64,000 nucleotides of DNA from Roseiarcus sp963764955 (GCA_963764955.1 CAVXVE010000069.1:1-64000); one strand, 5' to 3'; positions 1 to 8,419 are shown, counted from the first letter of the stretch. Made by a program: numbers and translations. Notes: generated by a model from the letters alone, not told the origin.

Positions 1-1225
1 AAATCGTACGGCATTCCCAAGGCGCTGATCTGGGAAGCCTCGTTGCATGTGAAAGCCAATCAGGGAGCCGCAGGGATCGACGCGGAGACGATCGAGCGGT
101 TCGAGACGAAGCTCGCCGCCAACCTGTACAAGCTTTGGAATGGGATGAGTTCCGGCAGCTATTTTCCGCCGCCGGTGAAAGGCGTGCCGATTCCGAAGAA
201 GTCCGGGGGCGTGCGGGTGTTGGGCGTCCCGACGGTAACCGACAGGATCGCGCAGACGGCGGTCAAGATGTGGCTGGAGCCACAGCTTGATCCGCTCTTC
301 CACGACAATTCCTATGGTTATCGGCCGGGGAAATCGGCGCTGGAGGCGATCGCTGTCACCAGACGCCGTGGCTGGGACCAAGAACTGGGTGGTGGAGTTC
401 GACATTCGAGGCCTGTTCGACAATCTCGATCATGGCCTCCTGATGAAGGCTCTGCGCAAGCACTGTCAGGAGCCCTGGATCTTGCTCTACGTCGAGCGTT
501 GGCTGAAAGCGCCGATGCAAAACGCGGAAGGGCAGCTTCAGGCGCGCGACAAGGGCACGCCGCAAGGCGGCGTCGTGTCGCCGATCCTGGCCGATCTGTT
601 CCTGCACTACGCGTTTTATCTCGGGTGACGCGGCATTTGCCTGGCGTCCGGTTCGCCCGGTACGCCGATGACGCCGTGCTTCACTGCAAGAGCCGACGCC
701 AGGCGGAATACGTGCTTGACCGCATCCGGGAGCGGTTCCAAGCCTGCAATCTCGAACTGCATCCGGGCAAGACGCGGATCGTGTATTGCAAGGACATCAA
801 TCGGACCGAAGCGATCTCGACATCCAGTTCACCTTTCTCGGCTACACGTTCCGCCCCCGCAAGGCGATGGACAAGTACGACCGCGTCTACGTGAACTTCT
901 CACCGGCGGTCAGCCGCGACGCCCTCAAGGCGATGCGGCAGACAATCCGGGGTTGGCGGGTCCAACTGAAGAACGACAAGAGCGTGGCCGATCTCTCGGC
1001 CATGCTCGCCCCGATCCTGAGGGGATGGCAGCAATATTACGGCCATTTCCACGGCTCGGCGCTCAAGTCGGTCTGGCGACGCGTGAACCAAGCTCTGGTC
1101 GGATGGCTGATGCGCAAGCACAAGAAGCTGGCGGGCCATACACACGCGCCGCCGAAACGCTCAAACGGCTGGCCCAACGTCAGCCACGCGCATTCGTCCA
1201 TTGGTCGATGGGGTATCAGTCGTAG
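1..1225 (+). pseudogene. Group II intron reverse transcriptase/maturase remnant
   Basis: Reads into the window from the left edge with no start visible. RT signatures lie in order but in different frames: IPKKSGGVRVLGVPT (RT1), EFDIRGLFDNLDH (RT3, first catalytic Asp), GTPQGGVVSPILADL (RT4), the YADD box at 661-672, then the maturase region ILRGWQQYYGHF and the usual C-terminus FVHWSMGYQS ending at 1225. Frame changes are needed near 375, 620, 805 and 1140, so as given it cannot make a functional protein. An intact relative would encode a multifunctional RT/maturase that splices and mobilises its own intron. Intron domains V/VI follow 12 bp downstream, confirming the class. Four breaks in 1.2 kb may be decay, sequence error or both. 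Confidence 0.9.
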
Positions 1226-1237
1226 GATGGATGATGG

Positions 1238-1314
1238 GAGCCGGATGAGCTCGAGAGGTTCACGTCCGGTTCTGCGAGGGGCCGAAGGCGAAACTCCTTC
1301 GGCCTACTCACCCC
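1238..1314 (+). ncRNA. Group II intron 3' end: domains V and VI
   Basis: 1238-1272 has the domain V pattern: GAGCCG... at the 5' arm, a short loop and ...ACGTCCGGTTC at the 3' arm, 35 nt long. 1273-1314 folds as a domain VI-like hairpin (GGCCGAAGG / CCTTCGGCC at about 1280-1303) with the CTACTCAC segment that would hold the bulged branch-point A. The intron ends somewhere in 1310-1314; directly afterwards the transposase frame resumes at TAT CTC AAG. The 5' end lies outside the window. Confidence 0.8.
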
Positions 1315-1822
1315 TATCTCAAGATCACGGGCTGGGGCTGGTGCTATCTCTCCACCGTGCTGGACGACTTCTCGCGCTTCATTGTCGCCTGGAAGCTCTG
1401 TGCGACGATGAAAGCGCTCGACGTCACCGCCACGCTCGATCTGGCGTTGGCGACCTCCGGTCTCGATCAGATGACCGTCGTTCACCGACCGCGACTCTTG
1501 TCAGACAACGGCTCGTCATATGTCGCGAGCGACCTTGCCGATTGGCTGGACGAGCGGAACATCGAGCATGTCCGCGGAGCGCCTTTCCATCCGCAGACCC
1601 AGGGCAAAATCGAGCGCTGGCATCAAACGCTCAAGAACCGCATCCTGCTCGAGCATTACGACCTGCCCGGCGATCTCGAACGCCAGGTCGCGGCCTTCGT
1701 CGAGCACTACAACCATGCCCGCTATCACGAGAGCCTCGGCAATCTCACTCCGGCTGACGTCTACTTCGGCCGGGCCGAGACCATCCTCCTCGAACGCGAA
1801 AGGATCAAACGCCAGACCATCG
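1315..1822 (+). pseudogene. IS3-type transposase OrfB, C-terminal half (outer IS, interrupted)
   Basis: Continuous frame from the intron junction: YLKITGWGWCYLSTVLDD, then SDNGSSY and the E-bearing GKIERWHQTLKN, i.e. the rve/DDE integrase core of an IS3-family OrfB. The DDE start (usually TDFT just before YLK) would lie upstream of the intron, outside view. At 1822 the frame is broken after KRQTI by the insertion of a second IS; the native continuation ANRRLQHQ... is found 1.4 kb downstream at 3245-3298. The gene is therefore split at two places by two different mobile elements, and the extra residues after codon 1822 come from the inner IS end. Confidence 0.85.
1806..1822 (+). repeat. 17-bp direct repeat, left copy (flank of inner IS)
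   Basis: CAAACGCCAGACCATCG here is identical to 3244-3260. The two copies bracket the inner IS and are consistent with a target-site duplication of 16-17 bp. Confidence 0.8.
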
Positions 1823-1827
1823 TGGGG

Positions 1828-1859
1828 TGCGTCACGGTTAGCTGAGACATCTGGCTGCG
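1828..1859 (+). repeat. Left terminal inverted repeat of inner IS
   Basis: Begins TGCGTCACGGTT and continues TGAGACATCTGGCTGCG (1843-1859). It pairs with the reverse complement of 3211-3240 with a 2-nt gap and a few mismatches. The true tip may extend to TG at 1823. Confidence 0.75.
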
Positions 1860-1889
1860 GTAATTGAACCGCAAACCGGAGGTTTCGAC

Positions 1890-2282
1890 ATGACGATTGA
1901 CGCAGGGCTGAAGCCCGAGGGGGCGCCGGAGCGCTCCCCCATAGCTGGCGCAGGCGCCCCCTCGGGCGTCGATGCAGGACCGAAGCGCTATTCGGTGCAG
2001 CGCAAAATGGCGGTCGTGGCGCGTTTGTTGCGTGGCGAACCGTTGGACGTCGTCGCCCGGGAAGCGAATGTCTCTGTGGCCAAGCTGACCGAATGGCGGG
2101 ACCGAGCGCTCGCCGGCGCAGCGTCAGCCCTGAAGGAACGCGAGCGCGACGATCGCGAGGATGAAATCGTCCGACTGAAATCCAAGGTGGGCGAGATCAC
2201 CATGGACAACGAATTGCTGTCCGCCAAGATCGCCGCCATGGAGGCCAAAAGCCCTTTGGCCCGAAGGAGGTCGAGACGATGA
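1890..2282 (+). CDS. IS3-like transposase OrfA (helix-turn-helix)
   Basis: 130 residues. Start ATG 1890 has a GGAGG at 1878-1882. Residues about 33-75 (KRYSVQRKMAVVARLLRGEP through AREANVSVAKLTEWRDRAL) form the HTH typical of IS3-type OrfA, which binds the IS ends. The C-terminal part (about 80-120) is heptad-like, with E/D/K/L-rich sequence such as DEIVRLKSKVGEITMDNELL, matching the leucine-zipper/coiled-coil that lets OrfA dimerise with the transposase. It overlaps orfB by 4 bp (ATGA), so translational coupling rather than the classical IS3 -1 frameshift is the simplest expression mode. The N-terminal 30 residues are low-complexity Pro/Gly/Ala. Confidence 0.85.
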   Translation: MTIDAGLKPEGAPERSPIAGAGAPSGVDAGPKRYSVQRKMAVVARLLRGEPLDVVAREANVSVAKLTEWRDRALAGAASALKERERDDREDEIVRLKSKVGEITMDNELLSAKIAAMEAKSPLARRRSRR

Positions 2283-3205
2283 GCCAGACGGTCTCGCCTT
2301 CCACGTCTCGTTGTTATGGCCTGGCGCGGGTCTCGCGCGCGTGGAGCGTTTCGCGCGCCGGCATGTATCGCTTTCTCAAGGGAACGCCATCGCCTCCGAT
2401 CGCCCGTCGCCCCGGTCCGACAGGCCCTTGTCCGGATGCTGACCTGGCCGATCATATCCGCCGGGAAATCGAAGCGTCCGACTTTCACGGCGAAGGCTAT
2501 CGCAAAATATGGGCGCGACTGCGCGTTGCCGGGTTTCGCTCGAGCCCTCGCCGCGTGCGCCGGGTGATGGGAGAGAACGGCTTGCTCGCGCCCCATCGCG
2601 TCGGGCGCAACCAAGAGAAGACGCACGACGGAACCATCGTCACCGACATGGTCAATGAAATGTGGGGAACGGACATGAGCCAGACGGTCACCCTCGAGGA
2701 AGGGCGGGCCTATGTTTTCGTCGCCGTCGAACACGCGAACTCAGAAATCATCGGCATTCACGCCGCGCGTTCAGCCAATCGCTTCGAGGCGCTGGAGCCG
2801 GTCCGGCAGGGGGTGCATCGGTGCTTCGGCTCCATCGCGCCCGGCGTGGCGCGTGGGCTCAAGCTGCGTCACGATCATGGCTCCAATTACATGTCCGGCG
2901 ATTTCCAGGGCGAGATCAAATGTCTGGGCATCGAAGCTTCGCCGTCCTTCGTGCGCGAACCCGAGGGCAACGGCGTCGCCGAGCGCTTCATCCGAACCTT
3001 GAAGGAGAACTTGCTCTGGGTGCGGACGTTCAAAACCATCGAGGAACTGCGCGCCGAGCTCGTCGCATTCGCCAGGCGCTACAATGAAACTTGGCTCGTC
3101 GCGCGGCATGGATACAAAACGCCCGCGAGGCTCAGAGAGGAGCAAACCATGCCACCAATTGCAATTGACCCGACGCGCGCAGCCACCTTACCCTTGGCCG
3201 CCTGA
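2279..3205 (+). CDS. IS3-like transposase OrfB (DDE integrase core)
   Basis: 308 residues, apparently intact. An HTH_21-like region at about 50-105 (DLADHIRREIEASDFHGEGY, RVRRVMGENGLLAPHR) precedes the rve core. Candidate catalytic residues are D in WGTDMSQTVT, D in LRHDHGSNYMSGDF and E in GNGVAERFIRTLKENL, spaced as in DDE transposases. It catalyses the strand cleavage and joining that move the IS, acting at the terminal inverted repeats. It starts inside orfA's stop codon (ATGA at 2279-2282). The core lacks the standard IS3 wording (TDFTY, DRGSQY) found in the outer element, so it belongs to a different subgroup; assignment to IS3 rather than a neighbouring family is moderately sure. Confidence 0.85.
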   Translation: MSQTVSPSTSRCYGLARVSRAWSVSRAGMYRFLKGTPSPPIARRPGPTGPCPDADLADHIRREIEASDFHGEGYRKIWARLRVAGFRSSPRRVRRVMGENGLLAPHRVGRNQEKTHDGTIVTDMVNEMWGTDMSQTVTLEEGRAYVFVAVEHANSEIIGIHAARSANRFEALEPVRQGVHRCFGSIAPGVARGLKLRHDHGSNYMSGDFQGEIKCLGIEASPSFVREPEGNGVAERFIRTLKENLLWVRTFKTIEELRAELVAFARRYNETWLVARHGYKTPARLREEQTMPPIAIDPTRAATLPLAA

Positions 3206-3210
3206 GCATG

Positions 3211-3240
3211 CGCAGCCGGGTGTCTCAAAACCGTGCCGCA
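3211..3240 (+). repeat. Right terminal inverted repeat of inner IS
   Basis: Reverse complement reads TGCGGCACGGTTTTGAGACA then CCCGGCTGCG, matching the left end at 1828-1859. Lies just after the orfB stop. Confidence 0.75.
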
Positions 3241-3243
3241 CTA

Positions 3244-3260
3244 CAAACGCCAGACCATCG
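3244..3260 (+). repeat. 17-bp direct repeat, right copy
   Basis: Exact copy of 1806-1822. Here it is followed by the native downstream codons of the outer transposase, which shows that the inner IS inserted within this sequence. Confidence 0.8.
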
Positions 3261-3298
3261 CCAACCGTCGCTTGCAGCATCAACTGCGCGCCGCATAA
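3245..3298 (+). pseudogene. Last codons of the outer IS3 transposase OrfB
   Basis: In frame from the repeated target: KRQTIANRRLQHQLRAA then TAA at 3296-3298. This is the natural C-terminus of the gene whose upstream part is at 1315-1822. Removing the inner IS and one repeat copy restores a continuous frame. Confidence 0.8.
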
Positions 3299-3348
3299 TC
3301 TCAATCACAGATGAGCCAGAGCCTCCCTTCCGAAAGCAAGCAAACTGC

Positions 3349-3371
3349 CTCAAATCATCTGACGACGGACA
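3349..3371 (+). repeat. Probable right terminal repeat of the outer IS3
   Basis: CTCAAATCATCTGACGACGG followed by ACA, ending at 3371 where IS110 coding sequence starts on the other strand. The outward CA end and its distance from the OrfB stop (51-73 bp) fit an IS3 right end. The partner left end is outside the window, so this cannot be confirmed here. Confidence 0.45.
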
Positions 3372-3502
3372 AGCTTTGAAAAGAAAGGCACCATCTGCTT
3401 GCGATGCAGCCGCTTCCTCAGCGCCGTTGCGCCCGTCTCGTCGACGCCATGAACCTGAAACACGCTTTTCGCCAGACCCAGTCCAATCGTCACGATCGTC
3501 AT
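3372..3502 (-). pseudogene. IS110-family transposase, N-terminal fragment
   Basis: Starting at ATG 3502 the minus strand encodes MTIVTIGLGLAKSVFQVHGV, then a segment ending VPFFSKL, the first about 43 residues of an IS110-family (DEDD) transposase. The gene stops abruptly at 3371/3372 where the outer IS3 end begins, so that IS3 inserted into it. The conserved first catalytic residue of the GLDLAK motif is Gly here (GLGLAK), so this copy would be inactive even if complete. The rest of the gene should lie left of the window or be lost. Confidence 0.8.
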
Positions 3503-3609
3503 TGTAAACGCTCCCCATCCCGCTTCGGGCCGATCGGCATCATAGCCGCCGGCCGGTGCGGGGGTGTCCATATCATCATGCTTCTGGCCGGCGAAGGGGG
3601 CTGGCGTGC

Positions 3610-4556
3610 ATGGCCAGATCTTTATCCGTTGACCTTCGCAGGCGTGTCGTGGGTGCGATTGAGGGCGGATTGTCGTGTCGAGCGGCGGCTGAGCGATTTG
3701 GAGTCAGCGCGTCGAGCGCGATCCGGTGGCGGGCTCAAGAACGGCGCGAGGGCGATATTAGGCCCAAGCGCCAGGGCGGCGACCGCCATTCGCAACGGAT
3801 CGAGGCGCATGCCGAGCTGATCCTTTCGGCCGTAGCCGCCAAGAGCGACATTACGCTTTCGGAACTGCGGGAGCGGCTGAAGGAGCGCGGCGTCCCCGTC
3901 GCCATCGGCACACTCTGGCGGTTCTTCAAGCGTCGCAAGATCACGCGCAAAAAAAGTCGGCGCACGCCGCCGAACAGCGCCGCAGCGCGGTGAACGCGGC
4001 GCGTGAGGCGTGGTTTGAAGGGCAAATCGACCTCGATCCGACGCAGATCGTCTTCATCGACGAGACCGCCGCCAACACCAAGATGGCGCGCCTTTACGGT
4101 CGCGCGCCCAGAGGCGAGCGATGCCGCGCCGCCGTGCCTCATGGCCACTGGAAAACCACCACCTTCACAGCCGCGCTGCGTTACGACGGCATTGCTGCGC
4201 CCATGGTCCTCGACGGCCCGATGAACGGCGAGGCCTTTCTCGCCTATGTCGAACAGGCGCTCGTTCCCGAGTTGCGGCCACACGACATCGTCATCATGGA
4301 CAATCTGCCCGCCCATAAGGTCCATGGCGTCAGACAGGCGATCGAGGCCGCCGGCGCAAGCCTGCGCTACCTGCCCCCCTACAGTCCCGACTTCAATCCC
4401 ATCGAAATGGCCTTCGCCAAACTCAAGGCCGCGCTGCGCGCCGCCGCCGCGCGAACCATTCCCGACCTCTGGCAAGCCATCGCTGACGCCCTTCGTCGCT
4501 TCACCCCAAAAGAATGCGCCAACTATCTCGCCGCCGCGGGATACGATGCAACCTGA
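3610..4556 (+). CDS. IS630-family transposase made by -1 frameshifting
   Basis: Two overlapping frames. The first (from ATG 3610, MARSLSVDLRRRVV) carries the HTH/winged-helix half (GLSCRAAAERFGVSASSAIR) and ends at 3993. The second, in the -1 frame, carries the DDE half: VFIDETAANTKM (D), DIVIMDNLPAHK (D), SPDFNPIEMAFAKLK (E), ending at 4556. Together they give an about 315-residue transposase of normal IS630 length. The A7 run at 3949-3955 is placed where a -1 slip joins the frames (KKS then AHAAEQRRSAVN), the known IS630 expression mode. A GAGTGGAAAATGCTC motif after the gene may be the right end; I found no matching left end between 3503 and 3609, so the element may be truncated on that side. 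Confidence 0.85.
3949..3955 (+). other. Candidate -1 ribosomal slippery heptamer (A7) in IS630
   Basis: AAAAAAA followed by G, in zero-frame register AAA AAA AGT. Slipping back one base continues as AAG TCG GCG and reads into the DDE domain. Confidence 0.7.
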
Positions 4557-4623
4557 GTGGAAAATGCTCTAAGATGTCAAAATCGTGCACGGAAAGCCTG
4601 CTCGCCGTTTTTTTTTGCAACAA

Positions 4624-4782
4624 CTAGACGACATGGATGTGGTCAAGGCAGCGGCAGGCCTCAATGAGCAGCCCTGCGCATTGCATAGAGCTCAGTGTTC
4701 CAAGAAACTTTTTAACCTCATCAAGCTCCTGATGCGCCAACTGGTCGAGACGACCCGCGATCGTCCCAGATGATTCTCTCAC
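4624..4782 (-). CDS. Possible small protein downstream of guaA
   Basis: A 52-codon frame beginning GTG inside the guaA stop codon region (VRESSGTIAGRLDQLAHQ) and ending IEACRCLDHIHVV. It has three Cys and a His-rich tail but no recognised family. Overlap with the guaA stop could mean coupling, or it could be chance, since IS remnants lie just beyond. The 4557-4780 gap holds nothing else I can name. Confidence 0.2.
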   Translation of the reverse strand: MRESSGTIAGRLDQLAHQELDEVKKFLGTLSSMQCAGLLIEACRCLDHIHVV

Positions 4783-6346
4783 TCCCACTCGATCGTGCCC
4801 GGCGGCTTGCTCGTCACGTCGTAGACGACGCGGTTGACGCCCTTGACCTCGTTGATGATGCGCGTCGCAGCGCGGCCGAGGAAGGCCATGTCGAACGGAT
4901 AGAAATCGGCGGTCATGCCGTCGACCGACGTCACCGCGCGCAGCGCGCAGACGGAATCGTAGGTGCGCCCGTCGCCCATCACGCCGACCGTGCGCACCGG
5001 CAACAGCACGGCGAACGCCTGCCAGATCTGGTCATAGAGGCCCGCCTTGCGGATCTCGTCGAGAAAGACGGCGTCGGCCTTGCGCAGGATGTCGAGCTTC
5101 TCGCGGGTGATCGTCCCGGGGCAGCGGACGGCGAGGCCAGGTCCCGGAAACGGATGGCGGCCGACAAACGCCTCCGGCAGCCCAAGCTCGCGGCCAAGGG
5201 CGCGCACCTCGTCCTTGAACAATTCGCGCAAGGGCTCGACCAGCTTCATGCGCATGCGCTCCGGCAGGCCGCCGACGTTATGATGGCTCTTGATCGTGAC
5301 CGAAGGGCCGCCGGAAAAGGACACGCTCTCGATCACGTCGGGATAGAGCGTGCCCTGCGCCAGAAACTCGACCGGCCCCTTGCCGTCGCTGGCGATGCGG
5401 CGCGCCTCCGCGTCGAACGTATCGATGAACAGTTTCCCGATCGTCTTGCGCTTCGCCTCGGGGTCTTCGACGCCCGCAAGCGCCTCGCATGAACGCCTGC
5501 GCCGCGTCGACATGAACGAGCGGGATGTTGAAATGGCCGCGGAACAGGTTGACCACTTCGTCCGCCTCGCCTTGCCGCAGAAGCCCGTGGTCGACGAACA
5601 CGCAGGTGAGCTGATCGCCGATCGCCTCGTGAATCAGCACCGCCGCGACCGCGGAATCGACGCCGCCCGACAGGCCGCAGATCACGCGGGCCTTGCCGAC
5701 CTGCGCGCGGATACGGGCGATCTCCTCTTCGCGGAACCTCGCCATCGTCCAGTCGCCCTTGAGGCCGGCGACCTTGAACAGGAAATTGGCGATGAGTTTC
5801 GCGCCGTCGGGGGTGTGGACCACCTCGGGATGAAACATCGTCGTGTAATAGCGGCGCGTCTCGTCGGCGGCGACGGCGTAGGGCGCATTCTCCGACACCG
5901 CATAGACGCGGAAACCGTCGGGCAGCCGGGTCACGCGGTCGCCGTGGCTCATCCACACCGGATAGCGCCCGCCCGGCCGCCACACGCCGTCAAAGAGCGC
6001 GTTGGTCTCGAGGATCTCGACGTCGGCCCGGCCGAATTCCGCCGCGTGCCCGCTCTCGACCTTGCCGCCGAGCTGCTCGCACAAGGTCTGCTGGCCGTAG
6101 CAGATGGCGAGGATCGGAACGCCGCTCTTGAAGATCTCCATCGGCGCGCGGGGACTGCCCGGCTCCGGAACCGACGCCGGGCCCGCCTGACAGGATCACC
6201 GCCTTCGGCTTCAGCCGCGCGAACGCTTCGGCCGCCTTGGAGAACGGGTGGATCTCGCAATAGACGCCAGCCTCGCGCACACGCCGCGCGATCAGCTGCG
6301 TCACCTGCGAGCCGAAGTCGACGATGAGGACGAGGTCGTGGCTCAT
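4779..6346 (-). pseudogene. guaA: GMP synthase (glutamine-hydrolysing), frame broken twice
   Basis: Converts XMP, ATP and glutamine to GMP, the last step of de novo guanine nucleotide synthesis, in the cytosol. From ATG 6346: glutamine amidotransferase domain (SQVTQLIARRVREA, nucleophile in AICYGQQ, HPEV in the TTMFHPEVVHT segment), ATP-pyrophosphatase P-loop GLSGGVDSAVAAV, then the dimerisation domain ending TSKPPGTIEWE at 4782. The protein would be about 520 residues, the normal length. Two single-base insertions break it, one near 6180 (after the SGGP segment) and one near 5490 (AQAFMR to LAGVEDPE). The gene is usually essential and everything else is conserved, so sequence error is more likely than true loss. 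Confidence 0.9.
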
Positions 6347-7268
6347 GCGCCTGATGTGGCGGAAGAGGCGGGCGAGTGCAACCCGGCGTCTGACAAGCGC
6401 GCGCCTGCCGGCGAGGCGGAGCCTACAGCACCGGCGGCCGCCGCCTTGATGCGCTTCGACATTTCCGCGCGCGCCGCCGCGGTGAACGACCAGCCGCGGG
6501 TGACGGCCGTATGGCCTCCGTCAACCACGATATCCTGGCCATTGATGAACCCGGACCCGTCGCTCGCGAGGAAGACCGCCGCCTGCGCAATGTCGCCGGG
6601 CATTCCGGCGCGCGGAATCGGCTGGACAGATCGCGAAGGCCTCTTTCACCACCCCCGCCACCTGGTCGGCCTTGGAGCCCTCGAGGCCCGCGTTCTTGCC
6701 GAAAATGCCGGTCACGATCGCGCCGGGCGAGATGGCGTTGACGCGGACGCCCTTTTCACCCATCTCAGCCGCGGCCGAACGCGTCAGCGCGCTCACCGCT
6801 CCTTTCGACGCGCTGTAGATGTGGCCGGAAACGCCGCCACGATGTCTGGCCATGCTGCCGATGTTGACGATGCTGCCGGACCGCTGCGCGAGCATGACCG
6901 GCGCCACGTGCTTGACGCCAAGAATGACGCCCTTGACGTTGACCGCCAGGACCTGATCGATCGTCGCGACGTCGACCTCCGTTATGCTGACCATCGGCGC
7001 GGGGATGCCGGCGTTGTTGACAAGACAATCCACCCGGCCGAACCATTCGACGGTCTTCTCGACCAACGCCTTGACGTCCGCCTCGTTCGCCACGTCCGTG
7101 CGGACGAAACGGACGCCGATCCGCCTCTCGACCGCGCGGCCCTCCGCCTCGCGGCGCCCGGCGATAACGACCTTGGCTCCCTCCGACACAAACGCCTCGG
7201 CGACGCCCTCGCCGATGCCGCTCGTGCCCCGGTCACGATCGCGATTTTTCCGTCCAGCGCGCGCCCAT
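6343..7268 (-). pseudogene. Short-chain dehydrogenase/reductase, frame broken
   Basis: NAD(P)-dependent oxidoreductase of unknown substrate. ATG 7268 follows a GGAGG. Conserved parts lie in three frames: DGKIAIVTGA, then GTSGIGEGVAEAF (Gly-rich cofactor loop), LVNNAG, the Ser-bearing GSIVNIGS, catalytic YSASKGAVSAL, NAISPGAIVTG, and the C-terminal GQDIVVDGGHTAV. Breaks are needed in the GCGCGCGC run near 7260, near 7220 and near 6625. After the usual SDR end a 40-residue Ala-rich tail runs to 6343, overlapping the guaA start by 4 bp, which suggests transcription into guaA. Confidence 0.8.
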
Positions 7269-7321
7269 GGGTCCACCTCCGATCGGGGCGAACGGCCACA
7301 GCCAGGCGCCCGCCAAGCGCT

Positions 7322-7885
7322 CTAGCCGGCTCTTGCCGCGGCGATGAGCGCGCCAAGCGATTCCGTAAGCCGCCGCGCGCAAATGGGATCGGCAAGAATA
7401 TCCTGCGCTGTCGCCATCTTTCCGGTCAATGAGATCGACGCGAACGCTTCGGGGATGAGCTGCGCGGCCATGGTGGACAGAATCTCGCGCAAGGAGGCCT
7501 GCGCGTGAAACGCGCGGGGCGAGGTGTTGATCAGCACGGTCGGCTTGCCGGCGAAGGTCTCGCTCGCCACCAGCCAGTCGAGCGCGTTCTTGAGCGCGCC
7601 GGGGATCCCGTGGGCGTATTCCGGGACGGCGAGGATGAGCGCGTCGCTCGCGCCGATGAGCGCGCGCAGCGTCTCGACCGGCTCGGGCTTGTGTCCATCC
7701 TCGACGTCGTCGTCAGGGTTGAACGGCGGCAGAAGGCCAAGGTCGCGGTAGACGAGCACCTTGACGTCTTCGGGCGCGAGCCTGGCCAGCGCCTCCAGCG
7801 CCGCCGTGTTGGTGGAGGCCCGGCGCAGGCTTCCGGAGATGGCGAGCACTCGCATGGGCCCCGCGGGGGACGGAACATCGCTCAT
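7322..7885 (-). CDS. NAD(P)H-dependent FMN reductase family protein
   Basis: 187 residues from ATG 7885 (MSDVPSPAGPMRVLAISGSL). Flavodoxin-like fold: the FMN phosphate loop SGSLRRASTNTAAL at about 14-28, ALILAVPEYAHGIPGALKNA at about 90-110 (the signature PEY.. loop that stacks on flavin), and TVLINTSPRAFHAQASLRE at about 120-140. Proteins of this family reduce FMN, quinones, azo dyes or chromate using NAD(P)H; the physiological substrate is not predictable. It lies upstream of the SDR on the same strand with a 53-bp gap and downstream of a DUF29 remnant. Confidence 0.85.
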   Translation of the reverse strand: MSDVPSPAGPMRVLAISGSLRRASTNTAALEALARLAPEDVKVLVYRDLGLLPPFNPDDDVEDGHKPEPVETLRALIGASDALILAVPEYAHGIPGALKNALDWLVASETFAGKPTVLINTSPRAFHAQASLREILSTMAAQLIPEAFASISLTGKMATAQDILADPICARRLTESLGALIAAARAG

Positions 7886-7921
7886 GCGCTCGCCGCCCTC
7901 TCGATTCGCGCGATCGGTGCT

Positions 7922-8410
7922 ACTCTTCGTCGCCGGGCCAGACGATCGAGCGCTCCATGATCTCGGCATATTCGAACGGCCGCCGCGCGGGGAAGACGCT
8001 GAGCGGCAGGCCGGTCTCGCTTGCTGCTTCCAGGCGCGCGTCTTCGTAGGCGGCCTCCAGCGCTTCATCGAGTTGCGATTTCAGGCCCGGACTTCTCTGA
8101 AATTGCCGATGAACCCGCTTCCGGTGTTCGACGAATGGAAAGAGTCCAGGACCGGCTGCGCCTGTCGGGCTGATGATCCCACTTGAGCAGATGCAGCATC
8201 ACGACGCGCAGTGCGCTTTCGAGCCTATCGTATTGCTTCCACACCCACGTCGTCGATCTCCTCGGCGATCGCGACGGGGTCGATTTCCGAGAGCCGGCCG
8301 GCGCGCAGAAGCGCGGCCTGACGCACTGCCCATGAATAGAGATCGTCGCGTTTCGTCGGCGCGCCTTGCTCTTCTCCGAACCACGTTCCGGCCCATCGCC
8401 TCGGTTCCTT
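7922..8410 (-). pseudogene. DUF29-family protein, frame broken
   Basis: Pieces in three frames spell a DUF29 protein: DDLYSWAVRQAALLRAGRL and EIDPVAIAEEIDDVG, then SALRVVMLHLLKWDHQP, then SPGLKSQLDEALEAAYEDAR and a C-terminus MERSIVWPGDEE ending at 7922. Breaks lie near 8230 and 8090. DUF29 proteins are about 140-150 residues, common in alphaproteobacteria and cyanobacteria, often multi-copy, and of unknown function. No clear start codon is visible; the reading frame upstream opens within 10 bp of the cobS stop. Confidence 0.65.
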
Positions 8411-8419
8411 GAAAGGCCC

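Larger units (their letters stand above)
1823..3243 (+). mobile_element. Complete IS3-like insertion sequence (inner IS)
   Basis: About 1.42 kb with two overlapping ORFs (orfA 1890-2282, orfB 2279-3205), imperfect terminal inverted repeats and flanking 17-bp direct repeats. It is inserted into the 3' end of the outer IS3 transposase gene. Both ORFs and both ends look intact, so it is the youngest insertion in this nest. The OrfA/OrfB layout is IS3-like, but the long direct repeats are not the 3-5 bp usual for IS3. Confidence 0.8.

Noticed and set aside
1823..1845. C-terminal VGCVTVS of the interrupted transposase as native sequence
   Set aside because: These codons are the inner IS terminal repeat; the native codons resume at 3245.
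3503..3609. Left inverted repeat for the IS630 element
   Set aside because: Looked for a partner to GAGTGGAAAATGCTC; no convincing match in this stretch.
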